A DNA stretch of 64,000 nucleotides from positions 173,254 to 237,253 of the forward strand of contig NZ_JAAKEJ010000004.1 of NCBI RefSeq assembly GCF_011039135.1, read 5' to 3'. Position 1 is the stretch's first letter. Each line of letters opens with the position of its first letter. This document shows, in pieces, positions 42,155-49,214 of this stretch. Source of the DNA: Desulfovibrio sp. ZJ209 (GTDB lineage Bacteria; Desulfobacterota; Desulfovibrionia; Desulfovibrionales; Desulfovibrionaceae). Position numbers and translations under genes: made by a program. The notes beneath the pieces were generated by a model. It was given only the letters and a program-made list of their open reading frames with translations. It was not told the origin of the DNA and searched no databases.

Positions 42155-42229
42155 TGGTCGGAGCGGCGGGGATCGAACCCGCGACTTCCTGCTCCCAAAG
42201 CAGGCGCGCTACCGCTGCGCCACGCTCCG
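42155..42229 (-). tRNA. tRNA-Pro (UGG), prophage-encoded
   Basis: The acceptor is CGGAGCG/CGCTCCG, the anticodon stem CCTGC/GCAGG with loop TTTGGGA (anticodon TGG), the T-arm GCGGGTTCGATCCCCGC, and CCA is encoded. It is the first tRNA of the leftward array. Confidence 0.93.
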
Positions 42230-42239
42230 ATTTTTTGGC

Positions 42240-42272
42240 AAAAGAAAAGGCCCTCCGGGGAGTCGAAGGGCC
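42240..42272 (-). terminator. Intrinsic terminator, leftward
   Basis: On the minus strand GGCCCT (42272-42267) pairs with AGGGCC (42254-42249), followed by TTTTCTTTT. It separates the first early gene (42289) from the tRNA array. Confidence 0.8.
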
Positions 42273-42288
42273 GAAATGTCATGACAGG

Positions 42289-42531
42289 CTAGAACGCCGG
42301 GGCAACAAACTCCCACCTGCCAAACCGATTGAACCGGGAGTCGATACACTGAAGCCAGCGGCGCACGAACATGATGGTGCCCTTGGCATCGGCCAAGTAA
42401 ATGTTCATGCCGTCCTCCCGCAGCGCGTATGCCTTGCGCTTGGCGGCGGCGAGGCTATCAGCCTCAATACGGATGGGATCGTCCTCAAACCACGAATTGT
42501 CACTGGCGCGGGAAACCTGATAGGTTGCCAT
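42289..42531 (-). CDS. First gene of the leftward early operon, unknown function
   Basis: This 80-residue protein starts ATYQVSRASDNSWFEDDPIRIEADSLAAAKRKAYALRE and looks like a small alpha/beta protein; no family is recognised. The ATG at 42531 has GAAGGAGAGGACA upstream. It lies first behind the operator-controlled leftward promoter, a place where phages often carry antiterminators or anti-host proteins. Confidence 0.6.
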   Translation of the reverse strand: MATYQVSRASDNSWFEDDPIRIEADSLAAAKRKAYALREDGMNIYLADAKGTIMFVRRWLQCIDSRFNRFGRWEFVAPAF

Positions 42532-42937
42532 TGTCCTCTCCTTCTTTGATTTTTGCTTCAATCCGGCCCGCAACGGGGGTTGCGAGCCGTCAGAAACAAA
42601 ATTCGCTGTGGGGTTTCACGGGCTGCTCGTATCTGGCGTCCACCCGTGCGGCGCTCTCGTCGCCACCGCCCGCCGCCTCTCGGCCTGCGCTCTCGCAGAG
42701 CGCCATTCTTGCGGGAAACCCATGCTATTGGGCTGTTGTCTTGTTCTTCGTGATGCGATTCTGTGTGCTTCCCGCCCTTTTCGCGCCTCGTTCCAGCTTG
42801 CGGGGGCGGCTCTTTTCCGGCCCCACCGAGCTCGTAGTCCCGGCCTCCCTGCCGCGCAGGCGGTTGCTGCTGGTTCCTGGTTCGTGGCTACTTTGATCCG
42901 TGGATCGCGTTCGCCGCCATTCCCCGTTGGCAGCTCC
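42532..42937 (-). other. Leader of the leftward operon without a clear gene
   Basis: About 400 bases lie between the leftward promoter and the first gene. Open frames on both strands look like chance (Arg/Ala/Pro-rich, no ribosome site). Two hairpins are visible: GCGCTCT-CGC-AGAGCGC (42687-42703) and a weaker CCCA/TGGG pair about 20 bases to its right. They could be antitermination signals, but nothing proves this. Confidence 0.4.
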
Positions 42938-42966
42938 ATAATGGCAGAAATTCTGCTAGTGCGCAA
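42938..42966 (-). promoter_or_regulatory. Leftward early promoter with operator O1 in its spacer
   Basis: On the minus strand TTGCGC (-35, 42966-42961), 17 bases, then CATTAT (-10, 42943-42938). The spacer carries CTAGCAGAATTTCTGC, an almost perfect copy of the TAGCAG-N5-CTGCTA operator (42942-42958). The rightward promoter has the same layout, so a repressor bound here should block RNA polymerase. Confidence 0.7.
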
Positions 42967-42974
42967 GAAAAAAA

Positions 42975-42991
42975 TAGCAGTTTTTCTGCTA
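42975..42991. promoter_or_regulatory. Operator O2, perfect inverted repeat
   Basis: TAGCAG-TTTTT-CTGCTA is a perfect palindrome with a 5-base centre. It lies directly upstream of the leftward -35 box, centred 33 bases (three helical turns) from O1, a good distance for cooperative repressor binding. Confidence 0.75.
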
Positions 42992-43158
42992 GAGAAATAT
43001 GGCGGGAAATGAATTGACTTTGGCTCAGTCGATCAGTGGGTAGGGAACGAGATGCGCTATGAACTGGTTGGCATTAGCGGACGCGCGCGTAGGTATCTGC
43101 GCTCTGGCAGGCGGAAAGTTGGGTATGTCGGCAATGGTACAATGGGTACTGCTGGATA

Positions 43159-43842
43159 TTAATTAATAAGGTATGGTCTATAATCATGCCTTTTGCTATT
43201 GACTTTATCCTCAATATAAAAGTTTTTTATTTTAATTGATGAAAGAATATTATTTATAATCGGAGCAAATAAATTTTTGTATTGTTTTATATAGCTATAC
43301 CTAATTTTTATAAATCCGTCATATACTGGAAGAATTATTGACGAAATAGATTCAACTGTATTTCCAAATCTCCTATCAAAAGAGGTGAGTATGCCGATTA
43401 TGTTATCTATATGCACCTCTTCAATGTGAATACTGATTATATCTATCCCCATATTGTGCTTGGAGTTCAATTCTTTTGCGATAGCTACAGAACTCAATCT
43501 AAACTTAGAAAAATTTTCATCAGCAAATATTATATTATGTGTATATTCTTCCGTCTCTTTTGGGTTTGCCTTTTTTATACTTATACGGAAGCTGGCAACT
43601 TCTGATCCGTCCTCAAGGCGGCATACACTTCCATACAATACTTTATTATTTCTTTGATTTATTCCTGTTAGGGCTTCCGTCTTATTGTACGCCTGTGTCA
43701 ATAGCTGGTTGGAAACTTGTCTCCAGCCTTTTGGCATTGTGAGTGAGATGCCGTAGCCAATGGTTTCCTCCTCACCTGACGAGGGGAAAACCGTAGCAGG
43801 AAGCAATAGCAGGAAGAAAAGTACTGATACGACTACTCTCAT
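43159..43842 (-). CDS. AT-rich exported protein coupled to the repressor (lysogenic-conversion candidate)
   Basis: The 227-residue protein has a clear signal peptide (RVVVSVLFFLLLLPATVFPSSG). The mature part begins TIGYGISLTMPKGWRQVSNQ, reminiscent of PsbP/DcrB-fold proteins, but I cannot assign a family. The coding sequence is strikingly AT-rich compared with the phage and host around it, a mark of recent acquisition. Its ATG overlaps the repressor stop (ATGA), so it is made when the repressor is made, that is in the lysogen. A periplasmic protein expressed from the lysogenic transcript suggests superinfection exclusion or another change to the host surface. This is an inference. Confidence 0.75.
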   Translation of the reverse strand: MRVVVSVLFFLLLLPATVFPSSGEEETIGYGISLTMPKGWRQVSNQLLTQAYNKTEALTGINQRNNKVLYGSVCRLEDGSEVASFRISIKKANPKETEEYTHNIIFADENFSKFRLSSVAIAKELNSKHNMGIDIISIHIEEVHIDNIIGILTSFDRRFGNTVESISSIILPVYDGFIKIRYSYIKQYKNLFAPIINNILSSIKIKNFYIEDKVNSKRHDYRPYLIN

Positions 43843-44207
43843 GCTACTGTTTGATTTTGGAGTACGGAATGACCAGAAACGCCTTGTTTTTCTGTGTGTC
43901 CAGTGAGCGCCTTTCCCTTTTCTGAGGGGGGAAACTCTGCGGGTACATCTATTTTCATGAGGCGTCCCTGCACCATCCCACACACATCGGACATGGAAAC
44001 GCCAAGAGCTTGAGTCAGCAAAACAGCTTCCTCAATATTTAGCCGTTTGGGGTTCTCGTCATCGTTTCTCATTTTCCGCCAAGCGGTAGCGGCTGACTTT
44101 TGATGCGGCCACGCCATGCGCGCTAGCTGCGCATCATTGATCTGCCTTTGGGCGGCGATCTCGGATATAATCTGGACGAACATCCTTTCGTATCGGTACG
44201 CATCCAT
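43839..44207 (-). CDS. Phage repressor (CI-like, helix-turn-helix)
   Basis: This 122-residue protein has an N-terminal HTH domain (IISEIAAQRQINDAQLARMAWPHQKSAATAWRKMRND) and a leucine-rich dimer-like segment (LNIEEAVLLTQALGVSMSDVCGMV). It lacks the LexA-like self-cleavage domain, so induction would not follow the classical RecA route. It is divergent from the cro-like gene, with operator O3 between them. The short upstream region is AT-rich and probably holds its own promoter. Its stop overlaps the start of the exported-protein gene. Confidence 0.75.
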   Translation of the reverse strand: MDAYRYERMFVQIISEIAAQRQINDAQLARMAWPHQKSAATAWRKMRNDDENPKRLNIEEAVLLTQALGVSMSDVCGMVQGRLMKIDVPAEFPPSEKGKALTGHTEKQGVSGHSVLQNQTVA

Positions 44208-44258
44208 TTGTCTAATTCACTTTATTTTATGCACTTTTTCAACGACAGATTTTTTGCT

Positions 44259-44287
44259 TCCATCACTAGCAGAAATACTGCTATTAT
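44259..44287 (+). promoter_or_regulatory. Rightward early promoter with operator O3 in its spacer
   Basis: A weak -35 (TCCATC, 44259-44264), a 17-base spacer ACTAGCAGAAATACTGC, and -10 TATTAT (44282-44287). The perfect inverted repeat TAGCAG-AAATA-CTGCTA occupies 44267-44283. The spacing is identical to the leftward promoter. Transcription would enter the cro-like gene at 44306. Confidence 0.7.
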
Positions 44288-44305
44288 CCCCCGTAAGGAG
44301 CGACT

Positions 44306-44548
44306 ATGGAACTCACTCTCGAACAGGCGTTTGAAGTTTTGAGGTCTAAGTGCGGGAACCATGTAGCCGCCGCCCGGTTTTTGGAACTCGCCCCAGGATA
44401 TTACCGGGCGTTGAGGAATGGGCACTCGCGCATCAATAGGCGCATGGAAAACCTGATCATCCTCAAGGCCATGACCGCCGCCCAGGACTTGCCTGCCCCG
44501 GCCCCTGTGGAAAGCGTAAGCCAGCCGCAGCAAGCCGTCACCGGGTAA
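44306..44548 (+). CDS. Cro-like small regulator
   Basis: This 80-residue protein has one helix-turn-helix region (TLEQAFEVLRSKCGNHVAAARFLELAPGYYRALRNGHSRINRR). It is the first gene after the rightward promoter and lies opposite the repressor, the standard place for Cro. AAGGAG is eight bases before the ATG. The HTH is a best reading by eye; the target would be the TAGCAG operators. Confidence 0.65.
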   Translation: MELTLEQAFEVLRSKCGNHVAAARFLELAPGYYRALRNGHSRINRRMENLIILKAMTAAQDLPAPAPVESVSQPQQAVTG

Positions 44549-44566
44549 AGATGGGGGTGATTTACC

Positions 44567-45085
44567 ATGCCGGACTATCAGAACATGTCGGCCATAGGGG
44601 CCGTGCGCCACGCCAAGGCCGTATCAGGCATGACGGTGGAGCAGATTGCCAAGGCTGCTGACATGCCCGCGTCCACCATACGCCACTATCTTGAGCGCAA
44701 TTCGGGGTATGCACCCACGCTGGAACGCATCCCGATCTTATGCCGCGCCATGGGCAATGAGGTGATTGTCCAGTGGATCGAGGCGCAGCTTGACGTGCCG
44801 GAGGCTCCGCCCGCACGGAGCCGGGCGGAAGTTCTGACGGCCATGGCGCGCGCCGCTGCCTGCATGGGAGACGCGCAGCGCGTCCTTGCGGATAGCGAGG
44901 GCAGGGGGATTGATCCCGCCTGCGCGCGCGACGTGCGGAGCCTCCTCGGCGACGTGATCGCGGAATGCCGCCAAGCTCAGGCCAGCCTGGCCGAGCAAGC
45001 AAGTTACCGGGATATGACCGAGGTGGCCCCGCTTGCCTCGGTTCGACGCAATGCGCCGTGGTGGGGGAGGTTTTGGAGATGGTGA
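44567..45085 (+). CDS. CII-like regulatory protein
   Basis: The 172-residue protein has an N-terminal HTH (AIGAVRHAKAVSGMTVEQIAKAADMPASTIRHYLERNSGYAPTLERIPILCRAMG). A mid-region rich in Ala and Arg and a tail with WWGRFWRW follow. Position after the cro-like gene suggests a CII-type activator or other early regulator. No membrane segment or enzyme motif is seen. The 3' end overlaps the next gene. Confidence 0.6.
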   Translation: MPDYQNMSAIGAVRHAKAVSGMTVEQIAKAADMPASTIRHYLERNSGYAPTLERIPILCRAMGNEVIVQWIEAQLDVPEAPPARSRAEVLTAMARAAACMGDAQRVLADSEGRGIDPACARDVRSLLGDVIAECRQAQASLAEQASYRDMTEVAPLASVRRNAPWWGRFWRW

Positions 45086-45351
45086 AATCCTTGGCTACCA
45101 GCAATTTTTGGGAAGTGGCGCTCAGAATGAGTGACGCCTCGCCGGTGTATTATCGCCACCTCGGCGACGCCGTTGACATCATCGACCCCGAAACGGGCGA
45201 GATGCAGTCGGCTCCCCTCAAGATTTTTCAGGCGCGGTACTGCACCCTGTACCAGCAGATGCCCGACAGCCTGCGCGCGAAGGCGCGGGAGGTGCCGAGC
45301 TTTCGAGAGTGGCAAGCAGGGCGCGGCCAGACGGGAGGGAGTAATGGATAG
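45079..45351 (+). CDS. Small hypothetical phage protein
   Basis: This 90-residue protein starts at an ATG overlapping the CII-like stop (GGTTTTGGAG upstream). Readable parts are SNFWEVALRMSDASPVYYRHLGDAVDIIDPETGEMQSAPLK. It resembles no family I know. Both ends overlap neighbours, which supports it being translated. Confidence 0.55.
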   Translation: MVKSLATSNFWEVALRMSDASPVYYRHLGDAVDIIDPETGEMQSAPLKIFQARYCTLYQQMPDSLRAKAREVPSFREWQAGRGQTGGSNG

Positions 45352-45658
45352 CCGCACACGCAAGAGGTATCTGGCGCAGGTCTCGGCTATGTCACACCTC
45401 CTGCAACGCCATTACAGCGCGTTGCCCAAAGGAAAGAGCTACGCGGACATCCTGAGCGAAGGAGTGGCCGCGGACCTCTCCCTCGGCCTTGAGGAGGTGC
45501 GCCGCGAGACCGTGCGGCAATGCGTAGTCCCTGAGCCTATCGTGGTTGACCTCGACAAGCTCCAAGCAGCGGATATGCCGCCGATGTCCGCAGATAGCCT
45601 GCCGCTCCCTAGCGATCTGTGGGGCATCGGGCGCGGCCTGCCTGTGGGGGATATGTGA
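45344..45658 (+). CDS. Small hypothetical phage protein
   Basis: The 104-residue protein is helical at first (RTRKRYLAQVSAMSHLLQRHYSALPKGKSYADILSEGV) and has a Pro/Leu-rich end. ACGGGAGGGAGTA upstream of the ATG is a strong site. The stop shares a base with the methyltransferase start (TGATG). Function unknown. Confidence 0.55.
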   Translation: MDSRTRKRYLAQVSAMSHLLQRHYSALPKGKSYADILSEGVAADLSLGLEEVRRETVRQCVVPEPIVVDLDKLQAADMPPMSADSLPLPSDLWGIGRGLPVGDM

Positions 45659-48153
45659 TGCAGGGTCTTGTGGTTGACCTCTTTGCGGGCGGGGGCGGCG
45701 CCTCAACTGGCCTTGCCTGGGCACTTGGGCGCGACCCGGACATTGCGATCAATCACGATGCCGAGGCGCTGGCGCTCCACGCTGCCAACCACCCGCACAC
45801 CCAACACCTGCAAAACGACATCACGCGGGTTTTGCCTCTTGAGGCTACGGGCGGGCGAGAGGTGGCAATCCTCCACGCTTCCCCGGACTGCACCCATTTC
45901 TCGAAAGCCAAGGGAGGCAAGCCCCGTAGCCAGCACATCCGCGATCTGGCGTGGGTGGTCATCCGATGGGCCGAGGATACCCATCCGACTTTGATCACTC
46001 TGGAAAATGTGGAGGAGTTCCAGACGTGGGGGCCATTGGATCGGGACGGCCACCCCATCAAGGCGCAGGCCGGGCAGACCTTCCGGGAATGGACGCGCCG
46101 TTTGCGCCGCCTGGGCTATCAGGTGGAGTGGCGCCTGCTGCGCGCCTGCGATTACGGCGCCCCAACTACGCGCAAGCGCCTGTTCATCGTCGCCAGGTGC
46201 GACCGTGGCCGCATTGCATGGCCACGGCCCACGCATGGGGCCCCGGAGTCGCCAGAGGTGCAATCCGGCAAGCTCCTGCCTTGGCGCACGGCGGCGGAGT
46301 GCATTGACTGGCACATTCAGAGCCGGAGCATCTTTGACCGCGCAAAACCGTTGGCGCGCAATACGCAGCGCCGGATCGCTGAGGGCTTGCGGCGGTATGT
46401 ATTTCAGGCCGTACAACCCTTTGTCATCTCCTACTATGGCGCTAAGGCCGAGAGTGATTTTCGCGGTCAGACGTTGCATCGGCCACTCCCCACCCAGACC
46501 ACCGAAAACCGCTTTGGGCTCGTCTCGCCCGTGGTGATCACCAATACCACAGGCCACGCCCCGAAGTCCGTTGATACCCCGCTGCCCACCGTGACCACGG
46601 GCAAGCAGCAGCTTGTGGCCGGGGCAATCATCAGCCCCAATCATGTTGCGCCGAAGTATACGCCATTTCGCGGACAGGACATCAAGGGGCCGCTGCGTAC
46701 CATCACGCGCGCGCCGGGTTTTGCCCTTGCCTCGCTGCGCACTGTGCCCTTCGTGCAACACGTCCAGCACGGAAGCGCTAAACACGGTGTCATGCCCGCC
46801 AACGAGCCATTGCGGACAATCACGGCATATCCCAAGGGCGGCGGCATGGCGCTCGTTGGCGCCACATTGGAGCGCGCAGAGGAGTCCGTGTCGGCCTGCG
46901 CCCCGTTTGTCGCCAAAAACTATGGCGGCGTCGTGGGGCATGATGTTGCCCGTCCCCTTGGCACGGTGACGACCATTGATCACCATTCTCTCGCTACGGC
47001 TTGCATGGTCAAATACTACGGCAACGAGCAGGGCGGCGTCCCTGTTTCCGCGCCGCTGCACACGATTACCAGCAAGGATCGGATGGGCCTGATCACGGCA
47101 ACGCTTGAGGGCGTGGACGAGCGCGCGGCCCGGACAAGAGACTGGCTGCGCGAGTGGGGCGTCATCGGCCCGACGGACGAGCCCATCATCGGCCATGGCG
47201 CGGAGACATACCGCATCACTGACATCTGTATGCGGATGCTGGTCCCGCGCGAGCTTTACAACGCCCAAGGCTTCCCACCGGATTACAAGATCGACACGCC
47301 CTACAAGGGCAAGCCGATGTCCAAGACGGCGCAGGTGCGGATGTGCGGCAACTCTGTGCCGCCCGTCCTCGTTTGCGCGCTGGTGACGGCGAATGGCCCG
47401 CGCACATGGAAGGCAAATAAAAAAGCCCCGGTCCGAGGTTCCGGGGCAAAGGTGGGCAGCCGCCCGAACAAAAGAGAGTTGAGTATGAGCAAAACCACGC
47501 CCGGCGTCAAGTTTTACCCGCTGATTTTCAGCGGTGACATGGTATGGGCAATCAGGCAACGCAAAAAGACGCAGACCCGCAGGCCGTTGCGTCAGCAGCC
47601 CGTGGGGACGGTTATCCGTCTCGGGGATAATGAGTTCCGGGACGAGGAAAACCTCGTTTTCCGTCCACCCGTGCGCCCCGGAGATATTTTCTGGGGCCGG
47701 GAGGCATGGCGCGAATTGCCCGACGGCAGGATTGCCTACGAGTACGGCGGCGAGGTTTACCGCTGGCGCGTGGGGCCGGACGGGCGCCGCTACTACCTCT
47801 TGGACGGCTACCTGAGCAGTTACTGCCTCTGTACCACCAATGGGCCACGCTTTAGCCCGGACAGCCTCCCCGGCAAGTGGCGTCCGAGCATCCACATGCG
47901 CTTTGAGATCGCGCGCATCTTCCTGCGCGTGGAGGGTATCGACCTCGCGCGCGTACAGGACATCACTGAGGCCGACGTCAAAGCCGAGGGCATGGAAGCG
48001 GTGTGCCGCCGGGACTACTTCGCCTTTGTCTGGGATCGCCTGTACGGGGCCAGCAGCGATAACTCTTGGGAAAATAACCCTTACGTCTGGACATACACGT
48101 TCCGGCCAATCAGCGTTGAGGAGGCGTCAAAATGCGCGATTATGCCACAGTAG
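45658..48153 (+). CDS. C5-cytosine DNA methyltransferase fused to an ASCH-like domain
   Basis: One uninterrupted frame encodes 831 residues. Residues 1-590 are a Dcm-type enzyme: DLFAGGGGASTG (SAM), ASPDCTHFSKAKGG (catalytic Cys), LENVEEF, and the closing RMCGNSVPP. The middle has about six degenerate repeats of the type PLxTITxxxxxGL, usual in phage Dcm proteins. After a linker at about 590-610 comes a second module (from about 610) with FSGDMVWAIRQRKKTQTRRPL, RPGDIFWGREAWRE and SWENNPYVWTYTF, typical of stand-alone phage ASCH proteins that may bind RNA or modified nucleotides. An ATG at 47485 could start the second module alone. A terminator-like hairpin lies in the join. Confidence 0.88.
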   Translation: MQGLVVDLFAGGGGASTGLAWALGRDPDIAINHDAEALALHAANHPHTQHLQNDITRVLPLEATGGREVAILHASPDCTHFSKAKGGKPRSQHIRDLAWVVIRWAEDTHPTLITLENVEEFQTWGPLDRDGHPIKAQAGQTFREWTRRLRRLGYQVEWRLLRACDYGAPTTRKRLFIVARCDRGRIAWPRPTHGAPESPEVQSGKLLPWRTAAECIDWHIQSRSIFDRAKPLARNTQRRIAEGLRRYVFQAVQPFVISYYGAKAESDFRGQTLHRPLPTQTTENRFGLVSPVVITNTTGHAPKSVDTPLPTVTTGKQQLVAGAIISPNHVAPKYTPFRGQDIKGPLRTITRAPGFALASLRTVPFVQHVQHGSAKHGVMPANEPLRTITAYPKGGGMALVGATLERAEESVSACAPFVAKNYGGVVGHDVARPLGTVTTIDHHSLATACMVKYYGNEQGGVPVSAPLHTITSKDRMGLITATLEGVDERAARTRDWLREWGVIGPTDEPIIGHGAETYRITDICMRMLVPRELYNAQGFPPDYKIDTPYKGKPMSKTAQVRMCGNSVPPVLVCALVTANGPRTWKANKKAPVRGSGAKVGSRPNKRELSMSKTTPGVKFYPLIFSGDMVWAIRQRKKTQTRRPLRQQPVGTVIRLGDNEFRDEENLVFRPPVRPGDIFWGREAWRELPDGRIAYEYGGEVYRWRVGPDGRRYYLLDGYLSSYCLCTTNGPRFSPDSLPGKWRPSIHMRFEIARIFLRVEGIDLARVQDITEADVKAEGMEAVCRRDYFAFVWDRLYGASSDNSWENNPYVWTYTFRPISVEEASKCAIMPQ
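47417..47447 (-). terminator. Terminator-like hairpin inside the methyltransferase-ASCH frame
   Basis: GCCCCGG (47425-47431) and CCGGGGC (47441-47447) form a perfect stem. On the minus strand it is followed by TTTTTT, so it would end leftward transcription. On the plus strand it is in frame and lies between the two modules of the fused protein. Confidence 0.6.
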
Positions 48154-49214
48154 CCCCGCAATTCTGGTCGGGAGAGACCGGGCGCGCCCTTCGGCGGGCA
48201 GGCCCGAATACATTGCTTGTGGCCATGTACCTCATGACGACGCCGCACAGCAACGCCTTTGGCTTCTACTACATGCCTCTCATGTACCTTGCGCATGATC
48301 TCAACATGAGCGTTGGGGAAGCTGCTGAGGCTATGGAGTATTGCGTCAAGTCCGGGTTCTGCGAGTACGATTTCGACGCGGATGTCGTCTGGGTGCGCAA
48401 TATGGCGCGGTTCCAGATCGGGGAAAAGATCAGCCCGAAGGACAATCGCGCCGCCTGGGTAGCGCGCGAGTGGGCAAAGCTCCCCAAGTGCGATCTGCTG
48501 GCCGAGTTCCGGGCGCAGTATGCCGAGGCTTACGGCATGGCCGATAGTCCCTCGGCAACGGGCGAGCAAGGGGGAGGGCAAGTCCCTTCCAAGCCCCTTG
48601 GCAAGCCCCTTCCCCACGAGTCGGGAAGCCCCTTACCAAGCCCCTTGGCAAGCCCCTCGGCAACGGGCGAGCAAGGGGAGGGGGTAGCCCCTCCCCCTGA
48701 ACATGATCATGAACATGAACAAGATATTAAGAATATTAAAATACACATAGGGGAGACTGTGAATGAAAGACGCGCGCGTTCCCCAGAGCGCCGCGAGGAG
48801 GGGGGAGGGGACGCACCCGCGTCAGTCTCCCAGGATGATCCCGGCATGGAGTTCGTGGAGCTCCGGGAACTCTACAGCAGGCTAATGCGCGCCGAAGGCC
48901 CGCGAGCAGGCTTTGCCGAGTACAAGCAACTCAAGGCTGCCCGTCAGTGGCCTGGCATTGCGCGGATAGCCGAGGACATATCGGCCCGGAAGGAGGCAGG
49001 GGTATGGAGCCCAGGCTTTGAGATCGGCCTTGGGCGATACCTGCGTGAGCAGACATGGCTTGCGCCCGTCACTGGCCGCGCGCAGACGGCAGCATCCGCG
49101 CCGACGGAACACCAGCGGCGGCAGCAGGAATCGCGAGAATTGGCAAGGACACGACTGGCAATGCGCGAGAGTGAGCGGGAGGCGAAGAATGGAACGAGAA
49201 GCATTGCGTCGTAG
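48132..49214 (+). CDS. Phage replication initiator, O-like
   Basis: This 360-residue protein has an N-terminal winged-helix region (APQFWSGETGRALRRAGPNTLLVAMYLMTTPHSNAFGFYYMPLMYLAHDLNMS...EAMEYCVKSGFCEYD) typical of phage replisome organisers that bind the origin. A low-complexity linker of about 80 residues (Pro/Gly/Ser, then HDHEHEQD) follows, and then a helical C-terminal domain (FVELRELYSRLMRAEGPRAGFAEYKQLKAARQWPGIARIAEDI) that could meet the helicase or its loader. The linker DNA holds repeats and an AT-rich stretch (48549-48752), as in lambda O. The start overlaps the methyltransferase end by 22 bases. Confidence 0.78.
   Translation: MRDYATVAPQFWSGETGRALRRAGPNTLLVAMYLMTTPHSNAFGFYYMPLMYLAHDLNMSVGEAAEAMEYCVKSGFCEYDFDADVVWVRNMARFQIGEKISPKDNRAAWVAREWAKLPKCDLLAEFRAQYAEAYGMADSPSATGEQGGGQVPSKPLGKPLPHESGSPLPSPLASPSATGEQGEGVAPPPEHDHEHEQDIKNIKIHIGETVNERRARSPERREEGGGDAPASVSQDDPGMEFVELRELYSRLMRAEGPRAGFAEYKQLKAARQWPGIARIAEDISARKEAGVWSPGFEIGLGRYLREQTWLAPVTGRAQTAASAPTEHQRRQQESRELARTRLAMRESEREAKNGTRSIAS
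48549..48752. other. Probable phage replication origin (iterons plus AT-rich stretch)
   Basis: A 25-base direct repeat (CCCTCGGCAACGGG...GCAAGGGG) starts at 48549 and 48654. A 22-base repeat (CCAAGCCCCTTGGCAAGC...) starts at 48589 and 48636. The core AAGCCCCTT, or AAGCCCCTC once, starts at 48591, 48603, 48626, 48638 and 48650. About 50 bases of AT-rich DNA (48700-48752) follow. Iterons then an easily melted region, inside an initiator gene, is the lambda-type origin plan. Confidence 0.7.

Noticed and set aside
42616..42966. A 116-residue minus-strand frame at the leftward promoter
   Set aside because: Its start lies within the promoter and operator, its sequence is Arg/Ala/Pro-rich with no motif, and there is no ribosome site.
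43052..43162. A 36-codon plus-strand frame downstream of the exported-protein gene
   Set aside because: It has only a weak ribosome site (GGGAACGAG), no hydrophobic or DNA-binding feature, and no promoter; kept out of the gene list.
45703..47895. A 730-residue minus-strand frame over the methyltransferase
   Set aside because: The plus-strand enzyme has all its motifs; the antisense frame has no ribosome site or recognisable domain.
48549..48680. Repeats in the O-like gene as a CRISPR array
   Set aside because: Repeat spacing is irregular, there are no unique spacers of constant length, no cas genes are near, and the repeats are inside a coding frame.
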